This document shows, in pieces, positions 52,120-61,378 of a stretch of DNA of 64,000 nt. The position numbers and the translations under genes are program-made. Source of the stretch: Undaria pinnatifida (lineage: Eukaryota; Sar; Phaeophyceae; Laminariales; Alariaceae); the NCBI GenBank assembly GCA_012845835.1, contig JABAKD010000021.1, positions 12,332,795 through 12,396,794 of the forward strand, in the 5' to 3' direction. The first letter of the stretch is position 1. Every line of letters starts with the position of its first letter. Under the pieces are notes generated by a model that was given only the letters and a program-made list of their open reading frames with translations, did not search any database and was not told the origin of the DNA.

Positions 52120-52215
52120 TAAACCCCTTCAGAACCCCCGAACCCCTCCCTATACTACATCCAAGTAGTTTTGTCCCCAGAACCGGGTTTCCAGTTGTAA
52201 AGGGGTTATAACCCT
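52120..52215. repeat. Family D core, short copy
   Basis: AACCCCTTCAGAACCCCCGA, CCCTCCCTATACTACATCCA and AGTAGTTTTGTCCCCAGAAC, then GGGTTTCCAGTTGTAAAGGG. It ends in the complementary AAGGGGTTATAACC. Confidence 0.75.
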
Positions 52216-52961
52216 TAAGAGCCGTGTTTTCTTTTTTAACCCGGAAGCCACAGGTCGCTGCGTGTGGCCGGTGCTGTTACGCCCTTCGTCCGGTTCGTCC
52301 TTGTTTTCCTCTGTTCCGTTAGAGCAAGCCGCGAAAATGGTGTTATGCTTGGCCATTTTTCGTTTCCCAGAAGCCTGCGTCCTCCTGGACAAGGCGTCGC
52401 CGGCGCAGGTGTTCTCTATCCCCCCCCCCCCCCCCTTCCACGGCGCACATGCCTCGTTTATTGCGTGCATGCCATGCATGCCCACTACGTCGTGGAATTT
52501 ATCGTCGAGTTTTGCTCGGTGACATGTTACGCTCGCGCTTTAAGCGATCGGAATTTAATTTTCAGGGGCTTAAGCCCCCGAACTTGTCTGCAGCGTCGTT
52601 ATGTACATACATACCTGGTGTATCTAAATAGTGTGACGCTATCTATTTCTTGCTGCAATGGATAATAATTCGGATAATAATCTCGTGTCACTTAACACGT
52701 TGACGTTGTCATATTTCCTGCTGCAATGGATACAGCCATTTTCGCGTCACCTAACACTGTAGCGTCATCATCATGGTTCATTGCACTCTTAATACCCATT
52801 ATTTACATTGATTAGGTTTTGACCCGTGATAAGATACTAAATACGGGCGGCCGGTGCATTACGCAGCTCGCAAAGATGAGTATCGACCCTTGATCTGTCG
52901 AATTCACGGCTCAACTTGTTGGAATATCTTTATGAATACATATATACTCCGGAGTATATAT
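52216..52961. other. No gene seen; short duplication and a family B fragment
   Basis: GTGACGCTATCTATTTCTTG, then CTGCAATGGATAATAATTCG at 52633 is echoed by GTTGTCATATTTCCTGCTGC and AATGGATACAGCC at 52705. CGCAGCTCGCAAAGATGAGT, then ATCGACCC and GTCGAATTCACGGCTCA (52863-52915) is a diverged family B end. Confidence 0.45.
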
Positions 52962-53220
52962 TATAACAATGAAAATACACTCCAGCTGTGAGATCGAATA
53001 TTTTGTCGAAACTCATCTTCGCAAGCTGTGTGTGATACTCCGATCGCGCGTATTACGGGTTGTGTGTCCTTATTAAGGTTATAGGTCGGCGACTCCCCTT
53101 GCAACTACAGTGTAGCTATCAGGGTCAACGGGGTGATGCTAGGCAGTCTGTGCGCGGAAACTATAAAAGCCGTTTTTGAGGGGGACAAAACCTGATAAAA
53201 ATGAAATGCATCAGTTTATA
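52962..53220 (+). repeat. Family B repeat, copy 7, nearly complete
   Basis: AACAATGAAAATACACTCCA, AGCTGTGAGATCGAATATTT, CATCTTCGCAAGCTGTGTGT, GCGCGTATTACGGGTTGTGT, GTGTAGCTATCAGGGTCAAC and GAGGGGGACAAAACCTGA. This is the closest match to copy 2. Confidence 0.8.
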
Positions 53221-53429
53221 TATAAATATATCCACAGCGGATTGGATGTAGCCCTTGGGACTGCCAAGATGTGTTGTGATGGTTTTGTTTTGTTGCGGGG
53301 GTGATTCGAAAATAACCCCTCGGTTGCTCTACTACAGTATGCGGCGACGCCCGATGTTACGCCTTTTTCGTAGTTGCATGTAGGAAGGGTTGACAGCCTG
53401 CCGGCTGGACTGCCCGAACCGGGAACAGG
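53221..53429. other. No gene seen
   Basis: Short unique segment with no features recognised. Confidence 0.35.
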
Positions 53430-53870
53430 TGTCCTGCTGAATGTCCGGAGTAGGTTTACTTGGTGCCGAGTCCCCAGTAGTTGGGCTTTCATACCTAAAC
53501 GCCCTACCAGGTACCTGGTAGATTTTTCTCTCATACCCAGAGTGAGATTTACAAACCCAAGGTCCGTATTTTGTGTAGATTTTCGCTACCCAACCCCGAG
53601 TGGATTTTTCTGCCCAATCTCCTACTACTTGTAAGTAGGTTTTTACTCTTCAACCCCCGACTCGTAGAGCTTTCTATCCATTCCCCTTTACCCGGTACCG
53701 AATCCCGTTTGGTTGTGCTATATGCCTAGTGCCCTACCTAGTATTTTTTATTTCCCACCCCCGAGTAAGTTCACTACTACCCGCACAAAGTCCGTGTTTT
53801 CTGTAGCGTTTTCTACCACGCCCAGAGTAGCCCCCCCCCCCCCCTAGTCTCATACTACGGTAGCGGATAT
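53430..53870. repeat. Decayed tandem repeat (CCCGAGT-AGATTTT type)
   Basis: CCCAGAGTGAGATTTAC, CCCCGAGTGGATTTTTCTGC, AAGTAGGTTTTTACTC, CCCCCGAGTAAGTTCACTAC and CCCAGAGTAG recur at roughly 55-75 bp. It contains TACCAGGTACCTGGTA at 53508, a perfect 16-bp palindrome. Confidence 0.55.
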
Positions 53871-54179
53871 TTGTTATCCAACCCTCGAGCAGATTTGCCT
53901 CGTGCAACATCCTTGTATCCGGTAGCCCAGACGGCCTTTGGCCCTCTTCTATCGCCTAGACCCACGACCTTCAACTCCCTCCTACAGAGTAGCGTAGCCG
54001 CTACCCCTGTTCTGGTGCTATCTCCGAGCAAAAAATACAGCACGGGCGAGCTGAGCTGGCTTGGGTTGTTTCCCAACGCACTGGGTGTTAGCTAGTGGGT
54101 GTTCTGCATCAAATGCAATTGGGGCCAGGTGGGTAGACGTTTTTTTGTGAGGGATCGGTGAAACCGTCACGTGACGGCA

Positions 54180-54355
54180 AAACTTCATGTGTCGTACCGG
54201 CGTCACCGGCAGATTTTTGGGTGTCACTACATGATTGTGTCCACCCTGTAACACGCGCGGTCGAAGTATCACGCGCAGCTTGCAAAGCTGAGTTTTGATC
54301 AAAAGTTCCTTTTTGGTCGATCTTACACACAGCTCAAGTGTATTTTTCGTCATGA
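54180..54355 (-). repeat. Family B variant, copy 8, left member of an inverted pair
   Basis: On the minus strand: AAAAATACACTTGAGCTGTG, GATCGACCAAAAAGGAACTT, AACTCAGCTTTGCAAGCTGC and GACCGCGCGTGTTACAGGGT. It shares the GATCGACCAAAA variant only with 56300-56510, so the two are sisters. Confidence 0.7.
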
Positions 54356-54369
54356 CTGCCGTATACGTC

Positions 54370-56240
54370 TTTGCCCGAGTCGTAAATAGCCGGCGACTGG
54401 AGCGGTAGACTCTTATGTGAAAGACGTGGGTTGACGGTCTAGTTTCGTCCGGGCAAGACGTCGTTAGACGTATTATACTGTTTTTTGCATGAAGCGGTCC
54501 TTGACGGCTGCCCGTCAAACGTCAAGAGTGCCGTCAACCTACATGTTTGCTCTATGTTGCACCTTGGGTGTCCAGAGTTCAACGTTTTTATTCCCGGAAA
54601 GCCCAACATCTTAAAATTTGGACATGTCTGCGCGCATCCTATTGCGCAACTTGACGCGGCTTGCCCAAAGAACGCTGGACACTGAACGGGGGGAGAAAGC
54701 CAACTCTAAACGCTGGTGTTTCCCGGTAGCGCTCGTTTGGTTACTGGCAGCAGGGCTCATGTCGTACCACCCAGCGCTACGTGCGACACATCTATGATAA
54801 AACTACCTGTCAAAGCTATTATTAGGATATTATTTATTTTTTGGTATCATTCAACAGGCCAATGCTTCATTTTCAGCCTTTTTTTTTTTTTGGGCTCTTC
54901 GAGCAAGTCGTCAAACAAGCCGAAAGTCCGATGTCGACTGTTGATTCTCCACCAGATATAAACTTGAATACGGCGGTGCAGCAGTAGTACCTGTTTTATG
55001 CTTCATGTTATCGTTATGCACTGGGTTCATGTTGTTGGGTGGAAATGACGGTTTAAATGTGATGACAACACACGCACCAGGAGTCAGAGGTCAAGGGGCG
55101 GAATCGTCACCGGTTGGCATCTGTCTGTTGACGGCAGTCTGGGCTATTGACGGACAAGCGTCAAAGACAGCTCCATACTAAAACCAGTGTAACGTTACGT
55201 CTAAAGACACCTCCACGGGACAAAACTAAACCGTCAACCGACGGCTGTTGGTCACCGCTTGACTGCTGTCGACAGGCATGCCGAATGCCGGTTAACTGAC
55301 GCCTGGGCTACCCGAACCATTTACGAACCTGGCATGTGCCAGGGCATTAGGTAGCTGTTGTGCTGCGACTGTGCTGTCGGCAGGCATGCTGAATGCCGGA
55401 TGCCGGTTTACTGGCAACTGGGCGTCCCGAAGTTTCTTCGCGCCTGGTACGTACCGAGGGCCTTTGATAGCTGTTGCGCTGTTGCGCGGGCGCAACGTTT
55501 CGGTCGAAAATGCTGTTTTGCACAACAGGCGTAAGAGAGGCTACGAGTGTCTTTTGTCGCCGGAATCGAGGAGTGTTTTTGGGGCGCCTTTTTTTTTTTT
55601 GTCCACTCCTGGCGCAAACATTTTAGGCGACGTCTAAACGCACTCGGTCCAGCGGTTTTCGGGCGAATTTTTACGCATGTATCATGAAAATGGCGATCAC
55701 GACGTCTAAAGGCACTTCGGTAAGTGCTTTTTGACCCAAGTGTTTTTTCGGTCGTATTTTACGCGTATATCTTGAATGCGATGAACGTGGATATGATGAT
55801 CACGCCGTCTGAACGCGTTTCGGTAAGCGCGTTTTGGTGAAGTGGTTTTCGGTCGTATTTTTACGCATACAACATGAAGATGATGATCGCGACGTCTGAA
55901 CGCACTTCGTTAAGTGTGTTTCGGGCATATATTCACGCATTTATGGCATTGCCTCCCCCGCATTGCCCCCCCCTCCGGCCGACCTACTCGGGCTCTCAGG
56001 GGATCCCTGCGTGGGGCTAACAGACCTGCGGCGCGTGCTGTGCGCAACCCGCCACCATCCCCGGTTGCGCTTCGCGTATCGCGCAGCAAACGCCTGAGCC
56101 GTACTTTACGAAGATGTCGATTGACGTCTAGTTTTGACCCGTCAAGGCGTCTTTGGACATACCATACTTTTTTGATGTGTATTGGAGTTCCTTGACGGCT
56201 GTTCGTCGAGGGGCAAGAGTTCCGTCACCCCATATCTTTC
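54370..56240. repeat. Block of nested tandem repeats between inverted family B copies
   Basis: TCCTTGACGGCTGCCCGTCA, then AAGAGTGCCGTCA (54495-54540) is echoed by TCCTTGACGGCTGTTCGTCG, then AAGAGTTCCGTCA (56190-56230). Upstream, GGTCTAGTTTCGTCCGGGC resembles GACGTCTAGTTTTGACCCG at 56120. Between them lie a two-unit 108-bp repeat (55262-55480; GACAGGCATGCCGAATGCCG and GATAGCTGTTGCGCTG) and a three- to four-unit array at 55622-55945 (GACGTCTGAACGCACTTCG, TTTTCGGTCGTATTTTTACG, CATGAAGATGATGATCGC). No coding domain was found. Confidence 0.65.
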
Positions 56241-56299
56241 CTAATTTACGCGCTGGACAGCCCTGGAGCATTCTCGCCTTTTCTTTTCATTGGTGTAAT

Positions 56300-56510
56300 C
56301 AAAAAATGAAAAATACACTTCAGCTGTGAGATCGACCAAAATTGATTTTTTGAACAAAACCCAGCTTTGCAAGCTGCGTGTGATACTTTGATCGCGCGTG
56401 TTACGGGGTGCTCATACCCTCGTGAAGCACACAGGTAGGTGAGTCCCCTGCTAGTGCCAGGGTCGACAGGACTAACACGTTCAGCCTTGTTCTGCGCACG
56501 TATATCACAG
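56300..56510 (+). repeat. Family B variant, copy 9, right member of an inverted pair
   Basis: AATGAAAAATACACTTCAGC, GTGAGATCGACCAAAATTGA, ACCCAGCTTTGCAAGCTGCG and GATCGCGCGTGTTACGGGGT. The variant block ties it to copy 8. Confidence 0.7.
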
Positions 56511-56999
56511 CATGTATCAAAGCGCTGGAAATCAATGTGAAGATGGCGGCTTCTTCCTTTGACGTCAGCTGCTGCTATCATTAGCACACGTGTACAACCG
56601 ACAAGTCCCATACTCTATAACCGGCAATCGAAAGCAGAATAACACCAGATACGCAGCATACGTATCGTACGCGTAGCCGTTCGACTGGCTGATGGCTTTC
56701 CGAATTCCGAACTGCCATGTCGTTGTACTCACATGGGCGTGGTATACCACGGACTGTAGATTTTTGACAAGAGTTTATGTGAGAAAACAACAACAGTATA
56801 CCACGGGTATATAATATCACACGATCGCGTTGGAGATGGCGCCTTGCTCTCCACCAGAAAAATCAGGGAAGGGTAGGCGGCAGAAGGTGAGTTCGCAACC
56901 TTCGGTGAAAGTCGACCAGCACACCAACTCTGCTGTTGTTTGTTTGTTTCGTTCGTTCTTGTACTCATCGACACCCAACATGTGCATTGAAAGGGCGTC
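56511..56999. other. No gene seen; family N tail fragment at 56742-56795
   Basis: ACCACGGACTGTAGATTTTT, then GAGTTTATGTGAGAAAACAA and CAACAG matches the last 50 bases of family N. The rest is unremarkable. Confidence 0.45.
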
Positions 57000-57372
57000 C
57001 CCATTGCAGTAGTAATTTCGTTCTTACTAGATGAAGTCAAAAGGTCGTGGGTTCAAGTCTTGGCGAGTGTGTGTGCTTGTGGGTGTTCTACGTATTGTGT
57101 GCCTTCACAATAGATGGAACTAACCCTAACTCAATGTGTATCTCTGGTGCTTGTGCTCGTGGAGGCCTTTTCTTGCGAATAGTTGACGAGCGGACAGCGC
57201 GAGAGCGTGATTTGGGCAAGCTCGATGATAATCGACGAGCATGAAAATCTGAACGGTGGGAACGCTGAGCCACCCCATGCGCGATAAAAATGATAGCACG
57301 TATCGGGGGGGCCGGGGGGAAGGGAAAACACCTACCTACCTGTGACAACGGCACGTTCAGAAGGTTGCTGAG
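57000..57372 (+). mobile_element. SINE with alternative tRNA-like head and SINE A body
   Basis: The head contains AGGTCGTGGGTTCAAGTCTT (57042-57061). This is a convincing variable-loop and T-arm, with B-box GGGTTCAAGTC, preceded by GTTCTTACTAGATGAAGTC in anticodon-arm position. No similarity to the SINE A head is seen. About 110 bases later the body joins that of SINE A: GGACAGCGCGAGAGCGTGAT, ATCGACGAGCATG, CACCCCATGCGCGATAAAAA and CCTGTGACAACGGCACGTTC. The 3' tail is decayed. The result is a modular SINE with a swapped head. Confidence 0.7.
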
Positions 57373-57616
57373 GGCAAAACCCTCTTAAAAGTTGAGCTGG
57401 AGAGTATAGGAAGGATAGAAAACGACGAAAAATAATGAAACATCTCCGTTCTGATGTTCTGATACCTCGTCCTAGAGAGATGAAATGTTTATGTGGGCAG
57501 TGGACAGCAGCAGTGCACGCACTACGAGACAGAGATAATATATTGCACATGCGGTAAGGAGATTAGAGTACGGAAAAGCTAGTACCCACTCCTGAGCGAG
57601 ATACATATGGGTAGAG
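57373..57616. other. No gene seen
   Basis: Short unique stretch between the SINE and a family F pair. Confidence 0.35.
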
Positions 57617-57995
57617 GCACGGCATGAGCCTTGGCGGGGGTGTACTCATTTCATGCATGACCGTAGTCGTATGATCGTAAGACCCTCACATCTCTACGTA
57701 CGATACCGGGACGGAGCACGTCGGATTTGCACCGACCGGGCAGACGTAACGTGGACCACGCGCGAAGCACCTTGAGTTGTTGTGCCTGGCGGGGGGGTGT
57801 ACTCAGATTGTGCATGGCCGTAGTCGTATGACCATAGACCCTTGCATCCCTACTATGCCGGGACGGAGCATGTCGGGTTTTCATCAACCAGGCAGACATT
57901 GCTTGCACCAAGCGCTAAGCGCCGTGAGGTTTCAACGAGTCGCATAAAGGGTGAACTGCATCTTTCCAAGAACCGCTTGTAAGACGGACTTCGGC
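57617..57995 (+). repeat. Family F repeat, two tandem copies
   Basis: GGGGGTGTACTCATTTCATG at about 57637 and GGGGGTGTACTCAGATTGTG at about 57792 start two units. Each runs GCATGACCGTAGTCGTATGA, CCGGGACGGAGCACGTCGG and ACCAGGCAGACATTG. The second extends to AGACGGACTTCGGCA, as in the minus copy at 1279-1520. Confidence 0.8.
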
Positions 57996-58136
57996 ACCTC
58001 GTGCCTATTTTCTTGCTTATGGATGGCAGCGCCAATGAGCCTCTTTGTTTTCTGGTGCGATCACTCCAAAGACAGCAATGGGTATTACTATGGAACTGCC
58101 TGGTGGGTGCCTTACCATATTGACCAAGGGTGTGTT

Positions 58137-58560
58137 GGTACGGTACCGGTATTCTCGGTACCAGTATTGATGTCGTACCGAACTTACCGTACCGGTATTG
58201 GAGGTGTACCGAACTTAACAAAGTGTCCGGCACCGGTACGAAAGTATGCACCGGTACCGGATGTACCGGTGCCGCCAGAACCGGTATTGATGTCATACCG
58301 CACTGAACGAAGTGTGAAAGCTTCCGGTACCGGTATTGATGTCGTACCGAACTTACCGAAATTTCCGGTACCGGTATTGATGTACCGAACTTACCGAAGT
58401 TTCCGGTGCCGGTATTGGAGTCGTACCGAACTTACCAAAGTTTCCGGTACCGGTATTGATGTCGTACCGAACTTACCGAAGCGTCCGGTACCGGTACGAA
58501 AGTCTGACCGGTACCGGCACACACTTGAATACATACACCGGCAGTACCGGCGGTATATAC
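58137..58560. repeat. GGTACCGG minisatellite, about 39-bp period, array 1
   Basis: The unit is TCCGGTACCGGTATTGATGT, then CGTACCGAACTTACCGAAGT. About ten imperfect units, many containing the palindrome ACCGGTACCGGT or variants. As 39 is a multiple of three, the frame at 57951-58613 stays open with a repeating V-P-N-L-P-K-x-P-V-P-V-L-M-S-Y-R-T peptide. I do not call it a gene. Confidence 0.85.
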
Positions 58561-58849
58561 CGCCCGCAAGGTACCGACGCACATTTGCCCTCAGGTACAT
58601 AAACTGGACATAAACTGGCGGTAGGTGTACAGACAGAGCTAATGCGGTATTGGCCGAGGGTATCCGCTGAGGTATGTAATTGAAGTGAAATATAATTGGC
58701 TCTTATATTTTCACTCTTTTTCTCTTATTTGATCTTTGTCTTGACATGCTGTCTTGACATGCTGTTCAAAAGGTAAGGTACGTTTTGGATTATCAGCAGG
58801 GTGCCGTCTTCTCATCGATCGTTTCGACGTACACGCCTATCGAGTACGT

Positions 58850-59130
58850 AAACGAGGCTTCACGCGTCCCTTCCCTCCGAAACCGGCGGGTACCGGGAAA
58901 TCATCGACGGCTTTGGTCGTCTCCGCCGGCAACACGTACACGTCTCCCGTGAGCCAGTTGTACATAGGAACAGGCAAAATCACCGGCACATCTTTCTTTT
59001 CCGCGTCCACGTCGATAACTTCTGCCGCCGGCGCTGATGTGTGTGGGAGCTGGCAAAGATGACCCGCTACCAGAAGCTGTGGCATCTCTGCTGGAGGCCA
59101 CCTCATTTTGGGAAGTTCGTCGTTGTTCAT
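58850..59130 (-). CDS. Possible coding fragment between two GGTACCGG arrays
   Basis: The minus frame encodes MNNDELPKMRWPPAEMPQLL, a hydrophilic Ala-rich segment (APAAEVIDVDAEKKDVPVIL), then PVPMYNWLTGDVYVLPAETT and GGKGRVKPRLRTR before a stop. The composition looks more protein-like than neighbouring frames, and the segment lies outside the arrays. The frame continues into array 2 on its N-terminal side, which is probably artefactual. No family is recognised and there is no clear splice or start context. Confidence 0.3.
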
Positions 59131-59254
59131 GCGCGCTCGGAGTCTCGGTATACCGAGCGTACCGGAAGATACCTGGGGACCGGGGCGTATGTGGCTTGGA
59201 ATGCTGCCTGGAGCCAAAGCTCCAAAGGATGACGTCACAATGTGGTGGAATCGG

Positions 59255-59470
59255 GTTAGTATCGTGCCAAACGTACCGAAGTGTCCGGTACCAGGTGTTG
59301 TGCCGATCTTACCGAAGTGTCCGGTACCGGCATCGATGTTGTACCGATACCGGTACCGGCTTCGGTACATACGTGCATACCGGTACCGCCGGTACGGGTA
59401 TTGATGTCGTACCGAACTTACCGGAGTGTCCGGTACCGGTATTGATGTCGTACCGAACTTACTGCGATCA
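59255..59470. repeat. GGTACCGG minisatellite, array 2
   Basis: CCGAAGTGTCCGGTACC and GTACCGATACCGGTACCGGC, then CCGGTATTGATGTCGTACCG. The unit is the same as in array 1, about 700 bp away, with more diverged units. Confidence 0.85.
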
Positions 59471-60151
59471 TTCCCCATGTGCGGAGTTAGGGTTCTCCAC
59501 CCCGCACAGCATGATCTACCGGATAACCATGATGACCTCCAAAAAAAAGATAAATACGGCCCCCCGGTTGTCTAGGTTACACAGCAGTGATGGGCATGTT
59601 TCACAGCGTCGTTGCCAACCAACGCCAACCCAAATATACGTACAACGTTTTACAGCGTCGTTGCCAACCGAGGCCAACTATAATATGCATATTTTAAGGG
59701 GGTGTGGGAGGGGCGTCAGCGAGGGCGACTTGCTCAGTAAATGTTAGGTGCTACAGAGTAGGAAGCCGTGCGCGGAACGATTCTATGCTGAACGTTCTAG
59801 TCCTGTTGACCCAGGTAGCAGCAGAGAAGTCCCCGACCTCTATCTCTTCACGAGGGTGTATACACGTATACCTGGTATCATATATGTTTTGCTTCGCTCA
59901 TGCCGTATTTTGCTTGCGCACCTTTTTCTTACTCCTTCTCCCTCTCTAGTCGTAACTCAGACGTGGGGTCACTCAGCAGGCTCTTCTCCCCCCTCCCCGC
60001 TACGGTACGCACTCTATCTTCATCGCGGGCAAGACGTCAGACCTTTTTGTCTCGTCGGCTCGCATCTGTGATCACCCCGTAAACACGCGTGGCTGAAGTA
60101 TCGCAGTTTCGATGGAAAGCACTTGCGATTTCACAGTTACTGAAGTATACT
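59471..60151. other. No gene seen; small duplication
   Basis: CAGCGTCGTTGCCAACC occurs at about 59609 and 59654. GTATACACGTATACCTGGTA at 59858 is a palindrome-rich stretch. GAAGTATCGCAGTTTCGATG near 60091 is a faint family B fragment. Confidence 0.4.
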
Positions 60152-60296
60152 GGGCAAGTTGGCCCATAGGTCAAACCGCGTTCTCCTATCAAAATTGTTG
60201 TTGTAGTTGTTGTTGTTGTTTTTTGTTCTTTTTGTAATATATTTATTTTTATTATTTAATAGGAGACCGCGGTTTGACCGATGGGCTAACTTTCCC
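60152..60296. mobile_element. Small hairpin MITE with 38-bp inverted ends
   Basis: GGGCAAGTTGGCCCATAGGT, then CAAACCGCGTTCTCCTAT on the left pairs with AATAGGAGACCGCGGTTTGA, then CCGATGGGCTAACTTTCCC on the right, with about four mismatches. The loop is a (GTT)n and T/A-rich stretch of about 65 bp. Total 145 bp. No other copy in the window; no target duplication recognised. Confidence 0.7.
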
Positions 60297-60311
60297 CTCC
60301 CGTACACTTAA

Positions 60312-60725
60312 CCAGTAGTCGAGAGGAGGAGGACGTGGATGCACATACATATATGCCCGTGTGGCACAACAATAGAGAGTAGGACTCACATAGTTGGAGA
60401 ACGTGAAATGTAAAAAGAGGGGCGGAATGTATTAGAGGAGACGAAGGTATTAGACGAATGTAGCACGGAAGAGTTTGGTAGACTAGAGACTAGCGCGCGA
60501 AATCGATCGCTATCCGAGGAGACAGACGGTGGCCACAGACGGCGAAACAGGAAGGTGATAGGATATGCAAACAGTTTTATGCAATACATGGAAAACGCGT
60601 AGTGAGCGCCCAAATGTTGGAGGTGTCTCTATTAGGAGTAGGAACGGTGCTCCGTCTCGAAAGGGATGCGTGGTCAATCGTCAGATCACTAAGGCAAGCA
60701 ACAAATGAATACGTTCCCCCCAGTA
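60312..60725 (-). repeat. Family G repeat, reverse copy
   Basis: The mirror of 4420-4828: CGATCGCTATC, CAGACGGCGAAACAGG, GAGCGCCCAAATGTTGGAGG, GGATGCGTGGTCAATCG and AAGGCAAGCAACAAATG. GTACACTT occurs just outside each edge (60302 and 60719), which might be a target-site duplication (GTACACTTAACC against GTACACTTGACC). Confidence 0.75.
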
Positions 60726-60744
60726 CACTTGACCGGTTTATGAA

Positions 60745-60815
60745 GCCCTCTAGCACCCCCAAACGCCCCCTCTATTCTAATTCTAAATCTCCCCCCACGA
60801 AGGGATTTCCAATTG
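60745..60815. repeat. Family D core, diverged short copy
   Basis: CCCTCTAGCACCCCCAAACG, CCCCTCTATTCTAATTC and AAGGGATTTCCAATTGTCAA keep the block order of the D core. Confidence 0.5.
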
Positions 60816-61094
60816 TCAAATGCGTAAGGGCGCGGCAGCCTTCATGCGGCCGTAATCACGGGTTTCCTACTGCGGCTGTGGCGTGGTTATTGTTCGTAAG
60901 TTACTCTCGCCAAGCTTTAATTAAGCCTCCTCCGAGGTGACGTGGAAAGCAAAAAATCCATGATAGCTAGCCTTGGACGACCTCCGTTTTGTCATTATTT
61001 TTGTTCTCTATTATATATACTACACTTGAGGTTAAGTAAGCAACGACAGCTAGCCTTGGATGGCCTCCCTTTGTTGTTTCTCTTTTGTTACACA
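60816..61094. other. No gene seen
   Basis: GATAGCTAGCCTTGGACGAC, then CTCCGTTTTGT at 60961 recurs as GACAGCTAGCCTTGGATGGC, then CTCCCTTTGT at 61046: a two-unit, roughly 85-bp duplication. Confidence 0.45.
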
Positions 61095-61358
61095 TTAAAA
61101 AATACACTAAGTAATGGCACCGCTGTGGGATCGAGGACTTTATCGAACCTCGTCTTTGCAACTCATGTGTGATACTCCCGATCGCGCGTTACGGGGTGTG
61201 AACGTCCTCACAAGGGAGAAAGAGGTCGGCCACTCCCCGCAGTACTAGCGAGTACCAGGGTCAACGGGGTGATGCGAAGGCCTTCAGTCTTTAATCAATG
61301 TGTGCTCAAAACCTACAACACCCGCTTTGAGGGCGACAAATCTGACGGCTGTCGAACG
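61095..61358 (+). repeat. Family B repeat, copy 10, close to the following exon
   Basis: GCTGTGGGATCGAGGACTTT, CCTCGTCTTTGCAACTCATG, GATCGCGCGTTACGGGGTGT, GGTCGGCCACTCCCC and GAGGGCGACAAATCTGACGG. It ends only about 20 bp before the open stretch of the next coding exon, so it lies in or at the edge of the preceding intron. Confidence 0.75.
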
Positions 61359-61378
61359 CACCTGCTTATTATATGTAA

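Noticed and set aside
57000-57075. Functional tRNA gene
   Set aside because: The T-arm is good, but the acceptor stem does not pair and the sequence continues into a SINE body.
57951-58613. 220-residue protein
   Set aside because: Most of it is the translated 39-bp GGTACCGG satellite.
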